Source of the DNA: Isoetes taiwanensis
Lineage: Eukaryota > Streptophyta > Lycopodiopsida > Isoetales > Isoetaceae
NCBI GenBank assembly: GCA_021234155.1
Contig: JAJEKV010000009.1
Span: 11,662,546 to 11,726,545 of the forward strand
Reading direction: 5' to 3'
DNA: 64,000 nt
Shown here: positions 1 through 12,668 of the stretch, piece by piece
Layout: every line of letters starts with the position of its first letter
Numbering within the stretch: position 1 is the first letter of the stretch
Translations under genes and position numbers: made by a program
The notes under the pieces: generated by a model
Told to the model about the DNA's origin: nothing
What the model saw: the letters and a program-made list of their open reading frames with translations, nothing else
The model's database searches: none

Positions 1-460
1 ACATTACGCCAAACCAAGAAGTGAGCCGGTTGGGAAGAGAAATGTTCGCGGCGGCCTCGGCCGCCGCGATAAATTTCTTGTAATACTAATCCAATATCGT
101 GTCAAAACAATTTGGACAACACAAATAATTACATCTTATATTTTTATTGAATTCTTCTTAAAACCATATTTTGTTTGGATGCATATTCTTACGAGGGTGA
201 CGTGGGGCAGCGGAAGCCCTATTTTATCCCCCCTCCCCTTCCAATTCTATAATACGTGTATGAAATCACCACCAATAAGTACATTGCATTTAAACTATAT
301 AGTACTTTGCTATTCTTACTATATGGTATACCCTAACTTATGGGAGCATACCCACAAACAAGGATTCTAACTTCCTCATTCGACAACTCTTGATGCTCGA
401 AGTCACCCCTCTTATGAATATGGATCCAAACAAAAGGGGGTTTCAGGGGGGCCCTAAAAC
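1..460. other. Non-coding AT-rich DNA, nothing recognised
   Basis: No reading frame here looks like a protein and no RNA gene is visible. The stretch ends where the first copy of the 580-bp direct repeat begins. Confidence 0.5.
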
Positions 461-2307
461 AAAAGGTGTTTGAATGGCAGAAGGCATCAAAGAATTTTCA
501 AACATCTATTGGTCTCCAACATTGTACATATTGAAAGGACAATTTAGATAGCTGCTTCATCAAATGGCATGAAAATTTGTCAAGAAAGCAATTTCTGCAA
601 GTCTAGCTACCCCTCAAAATAAGTCGTTGCATAGCATTCCCAATGTTGAAGAGAAGCATCAGTTAGAACTCGTATTAACAAGATAAATGAAGCAAGTTTT
701 ATGTCATGCCACATTGGTAGAGATGAATGAATATTATACTTTTCTCCTAAGCAGTGTAGCCTGAGCTATGCCATTGCTACATTGATATAGAGGAATGAAT
801 AATGCACTTGCATGAGTAGACTAGCATGATCTAAAACACTGCAATTATTGGCTATCTAGTCCATAAAGTAATTACTCTATGATGTCAAAGCCACTGTGAT
901 CAGTTTGTGGTCCTCGTCTTAGTCATATCTACGAAATTAAATATCTATAAAATATTTCATTGCTACTCAACATTGCTCAGCCTTTATAAAGAGTGGATCG
1001 ACATTCGTGAGAAGTTTGACTCGCTATGTATGTTACCAACAAATTGGTTAAGATGAACACCATATCTCTTGTCATTTGTCCAGGATTCACTACTACTACA
1101 TGTACTTTTGCATACCTCTACAATGGATGTACAAGTATCTTCATTTCCAATGTACTTAACTAGGTCAGCAAACAAGAAACTGATATGTATGTATCCCTCA
1201 ATGAACCATCGCTGTCAAGAATATTACCTCGAAAATCCTTTGGTGCGTATTGTGCTCTTTCTGTTGTATTTAGTCCCATAAGCCACTTTGTCTTTAACGG
1301 ATGACAACTGTCTATTCAATTTAATAATAGAGCCTCATCATCTAGCACGATACCTAATATAGCGAAACATTGAATTTGTATTAAATCTTTCATACATTTA
1401 TAGCTTATGTTTAATAGGTAGTTCACTATTATGATCATCCTTTTTGATATACACTATGCTTGAACTGGTTTGTATGTATGTATTGTGCAGCATGAGGTGG
1501 TCTTTATGGGGGAGGGAGTCGGAGCGGTGGCAGGGATGGTGTACGTCATGCCATTTTATTTCGATGATAGAATATACGTCTGTGAGTGGAATAGTGAGCA
1601 TTTTAAAAAGCCAAAACCCTTTATAAAGTTTCATTTTCAAACATGAAACTAGTGTGATGTTATAAAATCCAGTGATAAAGAACAAAGAACCATAGTCAAT
1701 TACGTACATGATATAACATGCTCCTAAAACCAAAGGTGTTTGAATATAGAAGACATCAAAGAATTCTCAAATATCTATTGGTTTCCAACTTTGTACATTT
1801 TGAAAAGTCCATTCAAACAGTGATGCCCCACCAAAAGGCATGGAAACTTGTCAAGAAAGCAATTTCTGCAAGTCTAGCTATCCCTCAAAGGTAGAAGTGC
1901 ATAGCATTTTCAATGTTTAAGAGAAGTGTCAATAGAACTTGTATGAACAAGATAAAAGAAGAAGGAAGTTTTACGTCATGCCACATTGATAGAGAGAAAT
2001 GAACATTGTACTTGCATAAATAGAGTAGCCTGATCTACGTCATGCCACATTGATAGAGAGTGTGAATATTGTACTTGCATAAGTAGAATAATTTGATATA
2101 AAATACTGCAATTATTGGCTATCTAGTCCAGAAACAAATTACTCTATGATGTCAAATGTGATCAGCTTGTGGTCCTCTTCTTAGTCATATTTATGAAGTT
2201 AAAAGTCTTTGTAGTATTCTATTCTTACTCAACATTGCTCAGCCATTATAAAGAGTGGATCGACATTCATAAGAAGTTTGACCCGCTGTGTAGGTTACGA
2301 ACAACAG
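461..2307. repeat. Pair of ~580-bp diverged direct repeats (461-1040 and 1729-2307)
   Basis: The two segments align over their length. Shared landmarks are GGTGTTTGAAT near the start, TCAAGAAAGCAATTTCTGCA in the middle, and AAAGAGTGGATCGACATTC near the end. The second copy carries an internal duplication of about 60 bp beginning ACGTCATGCCACATTGATAG (about 1974 and 2037). The 690-bp spacer has no convincing ORF. The pair could be a local tandem duplication or the ends of a small non-autonomous element. No terminal TG/CA or target duplication was established. Confidence 0.6.
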
Positions 2308-2966
2308 TTTGATTCTTTGCCATAATTAAAGAAGATGATACTAAGAAGCATTATATCTTAGTTACATCTGAATCTATCAATTGACCACTTGATGGTGGAT
2401 GAGCAACTAGATTTTGTATCATTCGGCTTTACAATTGCGTGTGAGGAACTGCGTTTCTAAAATCGAAATACTTGAGTGTCAAAATCACAAACATCTGTAA
2501 TGTGACAAGGTAAGAAAACATAACAAGTAAAGATAAGCATAATCGACAAATCAATCATTGCCGAATCTTAGAAGTGGTCTTGAGTAACCTTTTTGATTCA
2601 TAGCACACAATCTCTTTCTTCCTTGAGCAATACACTACACTTGTGTAAAAAACAAATGCAAGTAGAACTCATACCATTGTTTGGGCAAGCAATTGACCTT
2701 GTAGGGAAATCCTAAACAGGTGAACTTGGACCCACTACATATAGAATTTATATTATTACATGACATCTGGAGACAAAGAGGGTACCTTGTGTAGTAAAAG
2801 CCAGCTAGGCAGCGTTTTACCTTATCTGCCAATCATATACTGCCACATGGCACTGTTTCATTTTCAAGAATATTCACTTACTAACATTTTGATTCTTTGC
2901 TCACGTTCGGCCGTTGGATTTGCGACACGTGGCACAAAACAGATGACTAACAGGCGTACACATTAC
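2308..2966. other. Non-coding DNA, nothing recognised
   Basis: AT-rich sequence without a recognisable gene between the direct repeat pair and the hairpin at 2967. Confidence 0.45.
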
Positions 2967-3057
2967 AGGAAAGGTCATTTACTTGAGCTTCCTGCTGTGG
3001 AAACAGCGTGCCTTGCCCTGTTCCTACAACAGGAAGCTCAAGTAATTGACCTTTCCT
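2967..3057. repeat. Near-perfect inverted repeat: 40-bp arms, 11-nt loop
   Basis: The left arm (2967-3006) is the reverse complement of the right arm (3018-3057) at 36 of 40 positions, and one of the four differences is a G:U pair in RNA. The loop is CGTGCCTTGCC. Size and pairing fit either a plant microRNA precursor-like foldback or a very small palindromic MITE. I recognise no known mature microRNA in it. An open frame crosses the hairpin on the plus strand (2760-3221) but resembles no protein family, so I do not call it a gene. Confidence 0.65.
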
Positions 3058-5871
3058 GTATACGAATCATCCACATAGTAATGCTTGAAACCCTGGAAAA
3101 GATAGGCTTGCATGGAATAGACATAGAAAAAACCCTTTACGATTTGGGCCAATACTCTATGTATGAGCATGAGCATGTGGAAGAACTCTTGACAAAGGAG
3201 GAAGATGCGTATAAGCATTGAAAGCTATTTTAACCACTTGCATGTCATTGCTTGCATAATTGATAGTGGAAAACTTTGCAGAAAGAATGCGTCTATGACG
3301 TACATAATAGTTGTCATGATGGACCAAAAGTTCATGCAACTTTGCATGACATACAATAGAAGATGGATAGATAGAGGTTGGCAACATTTATAAAAAAGTA
3401 TAGATTCACTACAACAATATGACACATAATGCAGGTTCTAGAAATGTGGCAATATATTCACAATTCATATGAGCTGGACAAGGAACGTTGATTCCAAAAG
3501 TGATGATAAGAATATAACTACACATCTCATTGTCTATTCATATGGAGAATATGCGCCATTTGAGAATAAAAGAGGCAAATGAAACAACGTAAAGGCTCCA
3601 TTCAATGAAGGGAATATGCAAAATCTAGGGATGAGTTCTGGGCAATGTCTCATAGTCAAAAAAGGAAAACCTTGAAACAAGAAGGAAAATCAGACGCTCA
3701 TTTTCATGGGCCCCTCTCTACTGCTTCCAAGAGCATCTTACATGTTTATCTTCCACCTCCTTGCAGCACTACCTATGCATGTATTATGGCTTCGCTATGG
3801 ACTAGTTGCATTGGTATCAAGATAACATCGGCTTGATTCTCTAATTTTTCCACTACCCATGTTGCAACCCATGCATCAAGTTGCTCGAGATATTACTTAA
3901 CGAATTCCCAAAACATGATGCCATAATTTGTGCCTTTGTACAAGGAAAGCGATGCTTTTATACTAGAAAAAGAAAGGGACCCGTGTAAGGATGCCACCTT
4001 AGAATGTATGGGGCAACTATAAGTAACCTTTAGAGTAAACACTTAATTTAAGTTATCACAAGACATATATGTCTCCATAAGCATGTGTAGTAGTCTAATA
4101 GTTTATGTTTAGGACATCAGAACATACTATTAAGTACTTATAATGGAAATACATGATACTTAATAATGGGAATACACGATATTTATACGAGGCATATAAT
4201 GCGTGTTCCTACTAGAAAATGATTTTGGGCTATTATTTAAAAAAATAAAAATAACAGGTGAGCATGTCCTTCAAAGAGCCAAAAGGAAAAAGATTTTAGG
4301 TTATTCTTTTTTGAAGATCATAAACCAATATACAGATTAGATCATCAAGGAGTAAATTGTCCCTATAATATCAAAATTCGAATAAAGCAAATAAGCCCAT
4401 GTGCACTTAAGCACGGTTTTTAAACAAGTTGGATGACAAGTTTGGTTGTCCCTTGCTAGTTAAAGAAGAGTAAAAGAGAGTTTTAGTTAGCGAATTAGTC
4501 GGTTGGATTAACATCATACCACTTTGGCAGTAACCCTTATAATATATGCCGGTTCATTCTTAGAACACATATTCACTACTCAGCACACTACACATGATGA
4601 GACTTACACTCACCCACCTCTCCAGTGATGCTACCTACTGGGTTTTAAACAGTGGAAGAGTGGAAGGGAACATCCCAACCTCCATGAAAGAAGAAACAAG
4701 GTTTACTTTAACGTCCACGAAAGCAACGGGCCTATAGTTTAGGAGGCTATGTTCTTAGCAAACAACTATTGTATATATTTGTATATTCTATTATTATTCA
4801 ACTTTATTTGTTTATTTAAAGGTAAAAAAGGTCCTTTTTATCTGGTGATGGAAGAAATGATACGTCCAAGAGATTGCTGATGGAAGAAATCGTGTGCAGT
4901 GGCGGCGCGGAATGGGCGACTGCCCCATCCAAGGGTCGCAGAGGCATGCAAGAATGTTAGAATACTATCTCCCAGGTTGGAGCTCTTCTAGGAGACAAGG
5001 AATATGCTGTTGCTGTTGGGCCATACCCTTCATTCATATAAAAACAACTTGTGCCTGCATTTGATACTCCCAATGCACTCAGAAGATCAGACAGCCCCAG
5101 AAATCAGACCATAAATTATCACCCTCAAATATCTATCCCTGCACACAAATATGTAGCAAAGGACAAACCATCTTGTCCTTCTAAGAAACCAGCAACTAAA
5201 TTTTGCCATTAATCAATCATACAAGAAAAATGAATCAATCATATAACAAATACACTGGGAAGACAAGACATATGGAATAATACAAGAATTCACAGCAGTT
5301 CCAAGGAGAATTTCAGGCCTTAAGCATCTCAACGTGTCAGGATTTTATCTATAATAATGCATGTGATGAACATGAATCGGTAGTACACAGGTCCAACCTA
5401 GATGCTTCCTTGTAAAGTAAATGCTGCAAAAAGGCTGCAACGAGTTGATACCAAGATCTGGCCAGCAATTTAATAACAAGAAACAAGATTTTGTACCAAA
5501 TTGCTCTGCCAGATTCTGAGGTACACACAATTCTTGAGGTAGAAAAGGCATTGCATTGCAATTGGAGTTGGAAGATTACAAGAGATAGAGATAAGCAGTT
5601 AAGGCTGATTCTTTTCAGCTTTGTCTAGCTAGAGTTAGGTGCCTTTGTCTTCAAAACAAAGTAGTAAATAATAGACCTGTGTGATGGTGGTTATGAAGAA
5701 GCTACAAGTTGCAGCGGTTGCTTTGCAACAGGCAAAACTGGAACCCACATGAAACAATCATGTAGGTTGGATTATGCAAAGGAGATATACCATCATATAA
5801 TCATGTGGCTTGGATACACACCATCACATAATGCCGCCGACACTTTTCGACATCAATTGGGGTAATGTCTG
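3058..5871. other. Long non-coding stretch, includes the MATE 3' flank
   Basis: No supported gene. Only short frames without family resemblance occur. The last few hundred bases (about 5300-5871) are the likely 3' UTR and downstream flank of the minus-strand MATE gene. Confidence 0.45.
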
Positions 5872-8064
5872 TCAAGCAGGATCACTGGCAACCAATTTGA
5901 CAGAAACAAGAGCTGTTTCTTCATCTGAGAGGCCAAGAAGCTCAATGCACTTTTGGCCCTGAGCAGCAGAGGTCAATTCTTGAGCTCTAAAGGCTTGAAG
6001 GCTCCAGTTGGTTTTCATGAGGACATAAAGCATGAGGATGGCACAAGTGATCTGGGCAGCAAGGAGGCCAAACCAGAGACCAACAAAGCCAACATTTAGC
6101 AGAAAACCCAAAGCCATGGCTACAGGCATACCAACAAAGTAAAAGCTACCAAGGTTGATATTAGCACCCATGGCAGGCCTGGCAGAGCCTCTCAAGACAC
6201 CACAGCCTGTGGTTTGAGGGCAGTTTCCAATCTCACACAGCCCAACAACAGGCATGGCAGCTGCCACAAGGCCTAAAATGCTAGCATCTGTGGTAAACAT
6301 TGAACCCCATTTATGCCTCATTGTAGTTGTAAAAGTCATGGCTCCAACTCCCATCACTGCAGCCACAACCATGGCCACCATAGCTGAAATTCTTGCCCTT
6401 GCTGGCCTCCCTGCTCCCAGCTCATTTGCTACCCTTGCTGACACTGCCAAACTTAATGAAGATGGAAAAATATACACCAGTGCTGTTGTCTGTATCAGAA
6501 TTCCCATTGTTGCCACAGCTGCCCTTGCATTTGGTAGCAGCCCTGAAAATATAATCATCAGCTCATACCACCACCATTCTAAACACACTGATACACAGCT
6601 TGGAATTGCCAGATTCAGCAATGGCTTCCAATCTTTTAGACATTCAGATGACCATCCTTGCCATGACTCTTTGTATATCCCAGTGTATCTAATGTAGATG
6701 ATTATAAACATAACCAGGTTGAAATTTGTGGCACAGGCAGCCAGTGCAACCCCTTTGAGGCCTAACTGGAGATGGCAGACCAGGAGGAGGTTTATTGGGA
6801 TGTGGAAAAACAGAGCAAGTGCTGCACAGTATGTCAAGGGGGTTACAATTTTTTGAGTTCTGAGATAAATCCTGAGAGGATTCAGCAGAGAAAGGTTTAG
6901 AAGATCTGGCAAAGAGTAAAGTAAATATGTGCTTGCAAGAGATGTTATGGCAGGATCTTGGCCACAGAATAGCAGGATTCTTTTCATGTTTAACCATAAC
7001 AGAGCAATGGGCAGGCAGGCACAGAGGAGAAAAATTATGGTTCTTTGAAGAGTTAGGCCCATCAGCTTCCATCTTTTGGCCCCAAATGCTTGGCCACAAA
7101 TGGGTTCCATTCCCATTGCCAGGCCTGATAGAACTGAATAGCCTGTTATATTTCCAAATCCTATTGCCAGAGATCCTCCTGCTAGCTCTAGCTCCCCCAG
7201 CCTTCCCAAGAATAGCATTGATATCATTGATCTTGCATATACTAGTAAGCCCATCAGAACCATTGGCCCTGCTATCCCTCCGATCTGCTGTAACTCTTCT
7301 TTAATCTGCATAAATTACAGTCCCAATCAGTTTCTTGAGCTGGATTGAAGAAAAATAATCGAAACCAACTGCAAAATGATAAATAAGTATTCTGCATTTT
7401 CGTCTTGAAGAAATAATTAGCTTATATCCAGATCAAAATGCTCAGAGTGTAAATCAGCATGCATATTCATCCAATAATGGTTGATTCAGCACAAAATGCA
7501 ATGGAGATGCTCATGCAAATCAATCTGCACCATCGAAACACAATGCAAATCGGTTTGCAACTAAGTCCGATCCAGCAGAAACCAACTGTAATCTGCCAAG
7601 ATCTCATGCAAATCCGTCTGCACGTCGGTGCTGAAGCTCGATTAAACAGAAACACGAAGTAAGCAAAAGCAAGTGCTCTAGTGCATGTGAACATGCTGAA
7701 AACCGACAGCGAAAACGATCCAATTCAAGAACACAAAGAAAGAAAGTTAACGCAATGCGTGGAAGAGAACTAAAAGGCTGATAAGTGATAACGAGGAATG
7801 AATGCAAACCTCGGCTGATGTAGGCCAGCGATGGAGGCTGTCGATTTCGCCATCAATTTGGGGCGAAAGCTTGTCGTCTTCTTCGTGAGGAATAGGGACC
7901 TGGCATTCATATTCAACAGCGTCACCGCACTTCGCAAGCGTGACGATGACATGCGGAATTGGCATTGCCATAGCCAGGCTGCTAAGCAAAGAAGAAGGGG
8001 ACGAATTTGCTGCAGCGGCAGATTCATGGGCAGCCATGTCTCCAGTACCGGAAGCCTTGCACAT
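5872..8064 (-). CDS. MATE-family multidrug/toxin extrusion transporter (DTX48-50-like), two exons
   Basis: Predicted proton-coupled MATE efflux carrier of the plant DTX family, an integral membrane protein with about 12 membrane segments. Exon 1 is 8064-7810 (85 codons) and exon 2 is 7305-5872, both phase 0, giving 562 residues. The donor reads GAG|GTTTGC and the acceptor ATGCAG|ATT. The ATG at 7311 is not the start, because it lies within the acceptor and would drop residues (RWPTSAE) that continue into IKEELQQIGGIAGP as in homologues. The MC- start at 8064 is preferred; an ATG at MAAHES slightly downstream is possible. Conserved MATE signatures include MEPICGQAFGAKR (from about residue 151), ARVANELGAGRP and NCPQTTGCGVLRG. 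The substrate cannot be read from sequence. Relatives in this clade have been linked to hormone or metal-related phenotypes. The gene looks intact. Confidence 0.9.
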
Positions 8065-9380
8065 CCTTCTTCCTTTCGTTCCCTCTGTGCTAGACAAATG
8101 CAACGCGCACGGTTTGGCAAAGTACCATACAGTGCCGCTGTTACCTCTGCGCCAGCAGCCCAGCCCGCCCAATAGAAACTCTGCTCCCAACTGTCAGCCC
8201 AGCCCACAAATGAAACAAGCGCCCTTCCCAGAAAACCCCCTTTTATTTCCCTAATTCCGACCCACACCCGCCGGAATTGTGCTCAAATCTGGATTCTACC
8301 AGTGCCCAAATGCTGGAAACCACTGCCCCGATTCAGAGCTTTGGATTCTAACTCTGCCCAGGTGCAGAAATGATGCTGCATTGGTCTAATTGTGGCGATA
8401 ACAAGGCGGGGATGGACAGGAGGCTCATATGTGCTGCAGCGGCGAGGGATTTTTGAATGGTGGAGAACGCGGCAGGGGATGAATCTGAGAGGTACGCGTT
8501 GAAAAATTAAAAGGCAGGATGGATCGATCGATCCTCCTTGCAGTGTGAAGCTTCCTAACGAGGTACTCTTTGTGCCCCCCGGATATGCTACACCATACAC
8601 CACTAAACAAAACACTAAACCCTTGCCTTTGTATTTCCCCCTTTCCTGTCCCCCTCTGGTATTTATAGAAACACTCAATGGTTCATTCATGCCCCTTTCT
8701 GCCTTATTTTTTTAATTCATCCAAATGCATGGCTCCCCTTTTCCTTACCCTATCCTAGCCAGCCTCCATATCTCTCTTCCCCAGACGTTCCCTCGCCTTC
8801 CCAGGCATTCTGCTAATTATCTCGCTTATCGTCCCAAGTTGTCTAGTTGTTTTCCCACTGTCAGACCTCGAAAACCCGATCAATGTCTTAATTTCCCACC
8901 TGTAATGGCGTGTAATATAACTAATATAACGTCTACTTGAACACTTCTTTAACTGTCTTTTGAACTGTCATACAATTGTCCTCGAGGTGGACTCCTGTTG
9001 ACACATGCGTCAAGTGATAGGCTTCCCTGCTGGTGGATTCGTATCATGATCTTCTCATCCTGGCCATCTGGATCCGATGGCAATATTGCTCCGATGGCAA
9101 TATTGCCTTCTTTAGAGCATTTTGCAACACAATTTCCTAGCCATGTCCCATTGCTGGTTCGCTTTCCAAGTAATATCTGTATCTGCTATAATTATGCCCA
9201 TGCACATAGCTTGGGGTTCATACGCCATATCCACGACTATATACTGTTGATGATTGAAATAATCATGTTGTCTCTAGATGTAACTTACTAGGGGACACAA
9301 TTGGATAATTGCACGTGTCAAAGAGAGAAATTAACCATAATATTATATGCTCCTAATGACAAACCAACATGTGAGAATTA
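8065..9380. other. Upstream region of the MATE gene and unassigned DNA
   Basis: 5' flank of the minus-strand MATE gene. An AAATAAAAGG element at about 8237-8247, read on the minus strand, could be TATA-like. A 17-bp direct duplication (CCGATGGCAATATTG) lies near 9075-9105. No other gene is supported. Confidence 0.35.
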
Positions 9381-9800
9381 ATTCATTATAATACAGTGGA
9401 TTCCGTATGCTTTCCAGACTTAACTTCCAATCAACATGTGAAGCACTGCTTGCCATCTTTGTTTATTGGAAATTTGAAGATGGGGTCCAATGAAGTTAAT
9501 CTGCTTACACGTATATCATCTAGCACTCGCTTCAAGAGCTGCTAATTTGCTTACACGTGTATTACCAAGCTTCATTAGCTACCTCATCACATGAACATGT
9601 ATTTTTTGACATATTTCTCTCTTCCTTCTGGCATGCTTTAATTGGATATGACTCCTTCCACAATCTATACATTTATGAATAAAGAGAAAGAGAGTCGATA
9701 TCTTTAATGCTGACATCAATAGAGTGCTATAGAATACAAAACTAATCTCTCTCAGTTCATAATTGCAAGGACAATGAGAGCATACTTATAATCCTTTGCA
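9381..9800. repeat. Dispersed repeat, copy 1 (second copy at 32150-32550)
   Basis: About 420 bp aligns with 32150-32550 at roughly 85-90% by eye. Shared blocks are AACTTCCAATCAACATGT, GAAGTTAATCTGCTTACA, TTCAAGAGCTGCTAATTTGC and GACATCAAT(A/T)GAGTG. No coding capacity is seen, so this is likely a non-autonomous transposon or a piece of a larger repeat. Confidence 0.7.
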
Positions 9801-10073
9801 AACTGTAAAAATGCCCCTGTTTTTTGGATAGTTTTGATGAAAATGGTCGTAACATTTTTATGATGATCCAAATGAGAATCTATCCCTCAGATATATTGTA
9901 GATAAGAATGATATCTTCCTAACAAAGCTAGAACCACCTGAATCGGAGTTCAGGATCACAAGTTATGTTCTTTTTAATATGCAAAAAGTTGTAAGGATTT
10001 AAGAGACCATAACTTAAGATTCTGTACTCCGATTCAAGTGATTTTAGCTTTTTTTTTTTTTTTTTTTTTTTTT

Positions 10074-12668
10074 AAATATTAGAGAATGCTTATGTACTAA
10101 ACATAAGTGCTGTAAATTTGACTCCTCTTATTTGTAGGAGATTCCTCTAGAAACAGGGCTGGACCAATGGTGCAGAATTGTTATAAAAAATAACTATAAG
10201 ATAGTGATCATGCTGCAACCTACAAGCTTAGGAGGTGGCATAATATCTAATAGAGTGACCACATTAAGGGAAATTACCTTATAAGCCAGTATAGACATGG
10301 TCCGGGTTTGTCCTCTTATCCTCAAATAACTCAAGCAAGTAGGAAGGGGTAGCTGAATCTAGCTAAAGGGGCTTTAAATATCAAAGGTATTTCATATATC
10401 AAAGTGTAGGAGAGCCTAGTCAGTGTATCGTAAACCATGGACTACTGGAAAATTTGAAAATTACAAATGTAGTTGTATTTAGGTCCCGAAATTCAAATGG
10501 ATTTTATGCCATGTAAGGGCAGTATGGTATGGCCGCCAGAAGTTAATGCTAGGGCAGGAATTTGGAATAAAATCTTTAGGTAGCTCGGGAAAAGATTTTA
10601 TCCGACTCACAAAACCCAAATATGGGGTTTGACTCTGACGGATGGGAAACATCCGGCAGTGAAGAAGAAAGGTTAGAGGCGGAGGCACTTAGAAGAGAGT
10701 TTGCCGCTTGTATCTGTGAAGAGGGCGGTAGCAACATTCCCGCCATGGATCCTAAGCATAACAGAGGTGGATATGGACAAAAAAGGAACTTCTACGGCAG
10801 GGATGAGAGGAGTCCTTACCAAAAGGGTTACAAACAATCCTACAACCGGAATCAAGAGGAGCAAATAACAGCTCAAAATGTCAAGTTGACACAAGAATAT
10901 AATGAGGACATGGACGACATACAGGTTCTTGCATTTAAGATTTGTTCTTTTCTGAAAAACTTGAAATGGTAAACAAAAGCAAGTAGCTTTAGGGAATGGC
11001 CGGGTGCTTGGCCAAGAAAACAGTTCAAAATATAGGTTAAGACTTAGCTTTACTTGGCTTGAAGGCAACATACAGGTTCAAGATGACTGCATAAAAATGC
11101 ATCAGAACCAATATTTAGTTAAACAAATAGGTAGGAGGCGATCCAAGTGGATATAATGAGTAATGATTTTGTTTTAACTAAATTATGAATGCATTGTTGT
11201 AATCTTTGTAATACTCTTCATAGTACTGGAGAAGTAAAGAAATACAATAACACAAACATAAAAGCTGGTCTAAATAGGCTAAGAGCAGGAAATATGTATG
11301 AAATCTCTGATTTTTTTACAGAAGGCTGTTTTTAATCCTTAGATGACGCTTTGGAGAACATATGATACATCCATAGTCAGTTAATATTAGTTAATATTAT
11401 CTGACGTAAAACCATAGGATTCTTGCTGACCATAGTAGACTAAAAGGGACAAAAGGAACAATGGGTGACCAGCGAAGAGCTGAAAATCCCAATGTACCTT
11501 TTGGCCCTTGTAGTATTACCAAGTTTATTGCTAATATCTACATGTTTGGCTGCAGGTACGGGATTTTACTCCTATTGTCTCTTTTGTTTCTCTGGTTGAA
11601 CGGTCTGCAAGGTTCGAGGAGTACTGGCTCTGTTTTGGCTGATTATATATCAAATAGAGGTTCAAGATATGCATAGATTGCACCCAAATGGTTTTGTATC
11701 ACTATCCCTCTGCTCTCATACTTTTAAATGAGCAGTATATGATATGGAACGTAGACGTACAATAAAAACAGGTTGTGTTTCATGTCTACTTTGCTGATTT
11801 ATGACAGTACAATATGTGCAGCAAATGATATAGAGCATAGACATAGTTTTTGGCTTTTTTAAAAAGAGGGGTTTTCCTTCCAGTCTATTTTGCTGTTATA
11901 TGACTATGCAAAACATGATTATGGGAATATGGACATGCTGCGCATGAATTTTCTGTAAACTCCTTGGTGCATAAGATTCAAATGACTCAGAAGTATATAG
12001 TTGAGGAATTTAACCTGCTTAAATGCAAAAATATTCTGAAATTTACAAATAATGGTGTAATTAAGGCAGTGAATGTATTTGTTTTTGTGTCCATCGGACT
12101 TGGGGCTATATGTAATAAGCTCAGATATGTTGCCAAAGATTTAGAAACAAAGAAAATGAAAATAGGTCTATGACATGTTAAATACCATAGGGCTGATTTC
12201 TCCTGATGTTGCCCTGGATAACTTGACCTTAGAGTTCGGAATTGGCAATCCTGGGAAAAGTCCAATGTGTAAAAAATATTTACAGGTTTTATATCAACAT
12301 CTGAAATATGCCAAGTGGTAAGCTTTAAGAAGATAAGAAAACAATACTTGTATACTACACATTTATGTAGTGTGACAAAGTTACTCAATAGTTTGAACAA
12401 TAATCTTTGGTAGGGCCATACAGTAAATCAAATAAACTAATGTTCCCAGAAACACATTTGTTCATGGCCTGGGATCATATGGACTATATGTAAATATTTA
12501 ATCATAGTCTTGGACAGTTTGTGGAACTGGAAATATAATTGTATTGTTGAATCAAAGGTTAAAGTGATACTACGTTTAATGGAGCTCAAAGTTAAATGTG
12601 GGATGATAATACTGCCGAGGGATTGACCAAGGCAGATGTTTGATCTAGGTTTACTAGTTCAGACTGGG
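10074..12668 (+). repeat. Left terminal repeat (pseudo-LTR) of the Penelope-like element
   Basis: Starts AAATATTAGAG after a T-run and ends GACTGGG before a T8 tract. It contains ORF1 exon 1 (10622-10924) and most of intron 1. Only scattered differences from the right copy are visible, for example AGGGCAGGAAT versus AGGGGCAGAAT near 10550/17466, and small changes near 11155 and 11198. Confidence 0.85.

Noticed and set aside
2760-3221. 153-residue plus-strand protein
   Set aside because: Runs through the hairpin, has no family resemblance and no splice context; probably chance.
7467-8254. Several small frames on both strands around the MATE first exon
   Set aside because: Alternative frames of the exon and intron of the MATE gene.
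10630-10660. Hammerhead ribozyme core (CTGACGG...GAAAC) in the terminal repeat, as known in Penelope-like elements
   Set aside because: The CTGANGA box is imperfect and stem II has no room. The sequence is coding (start of ORF1). No other convincing core was found by eye.
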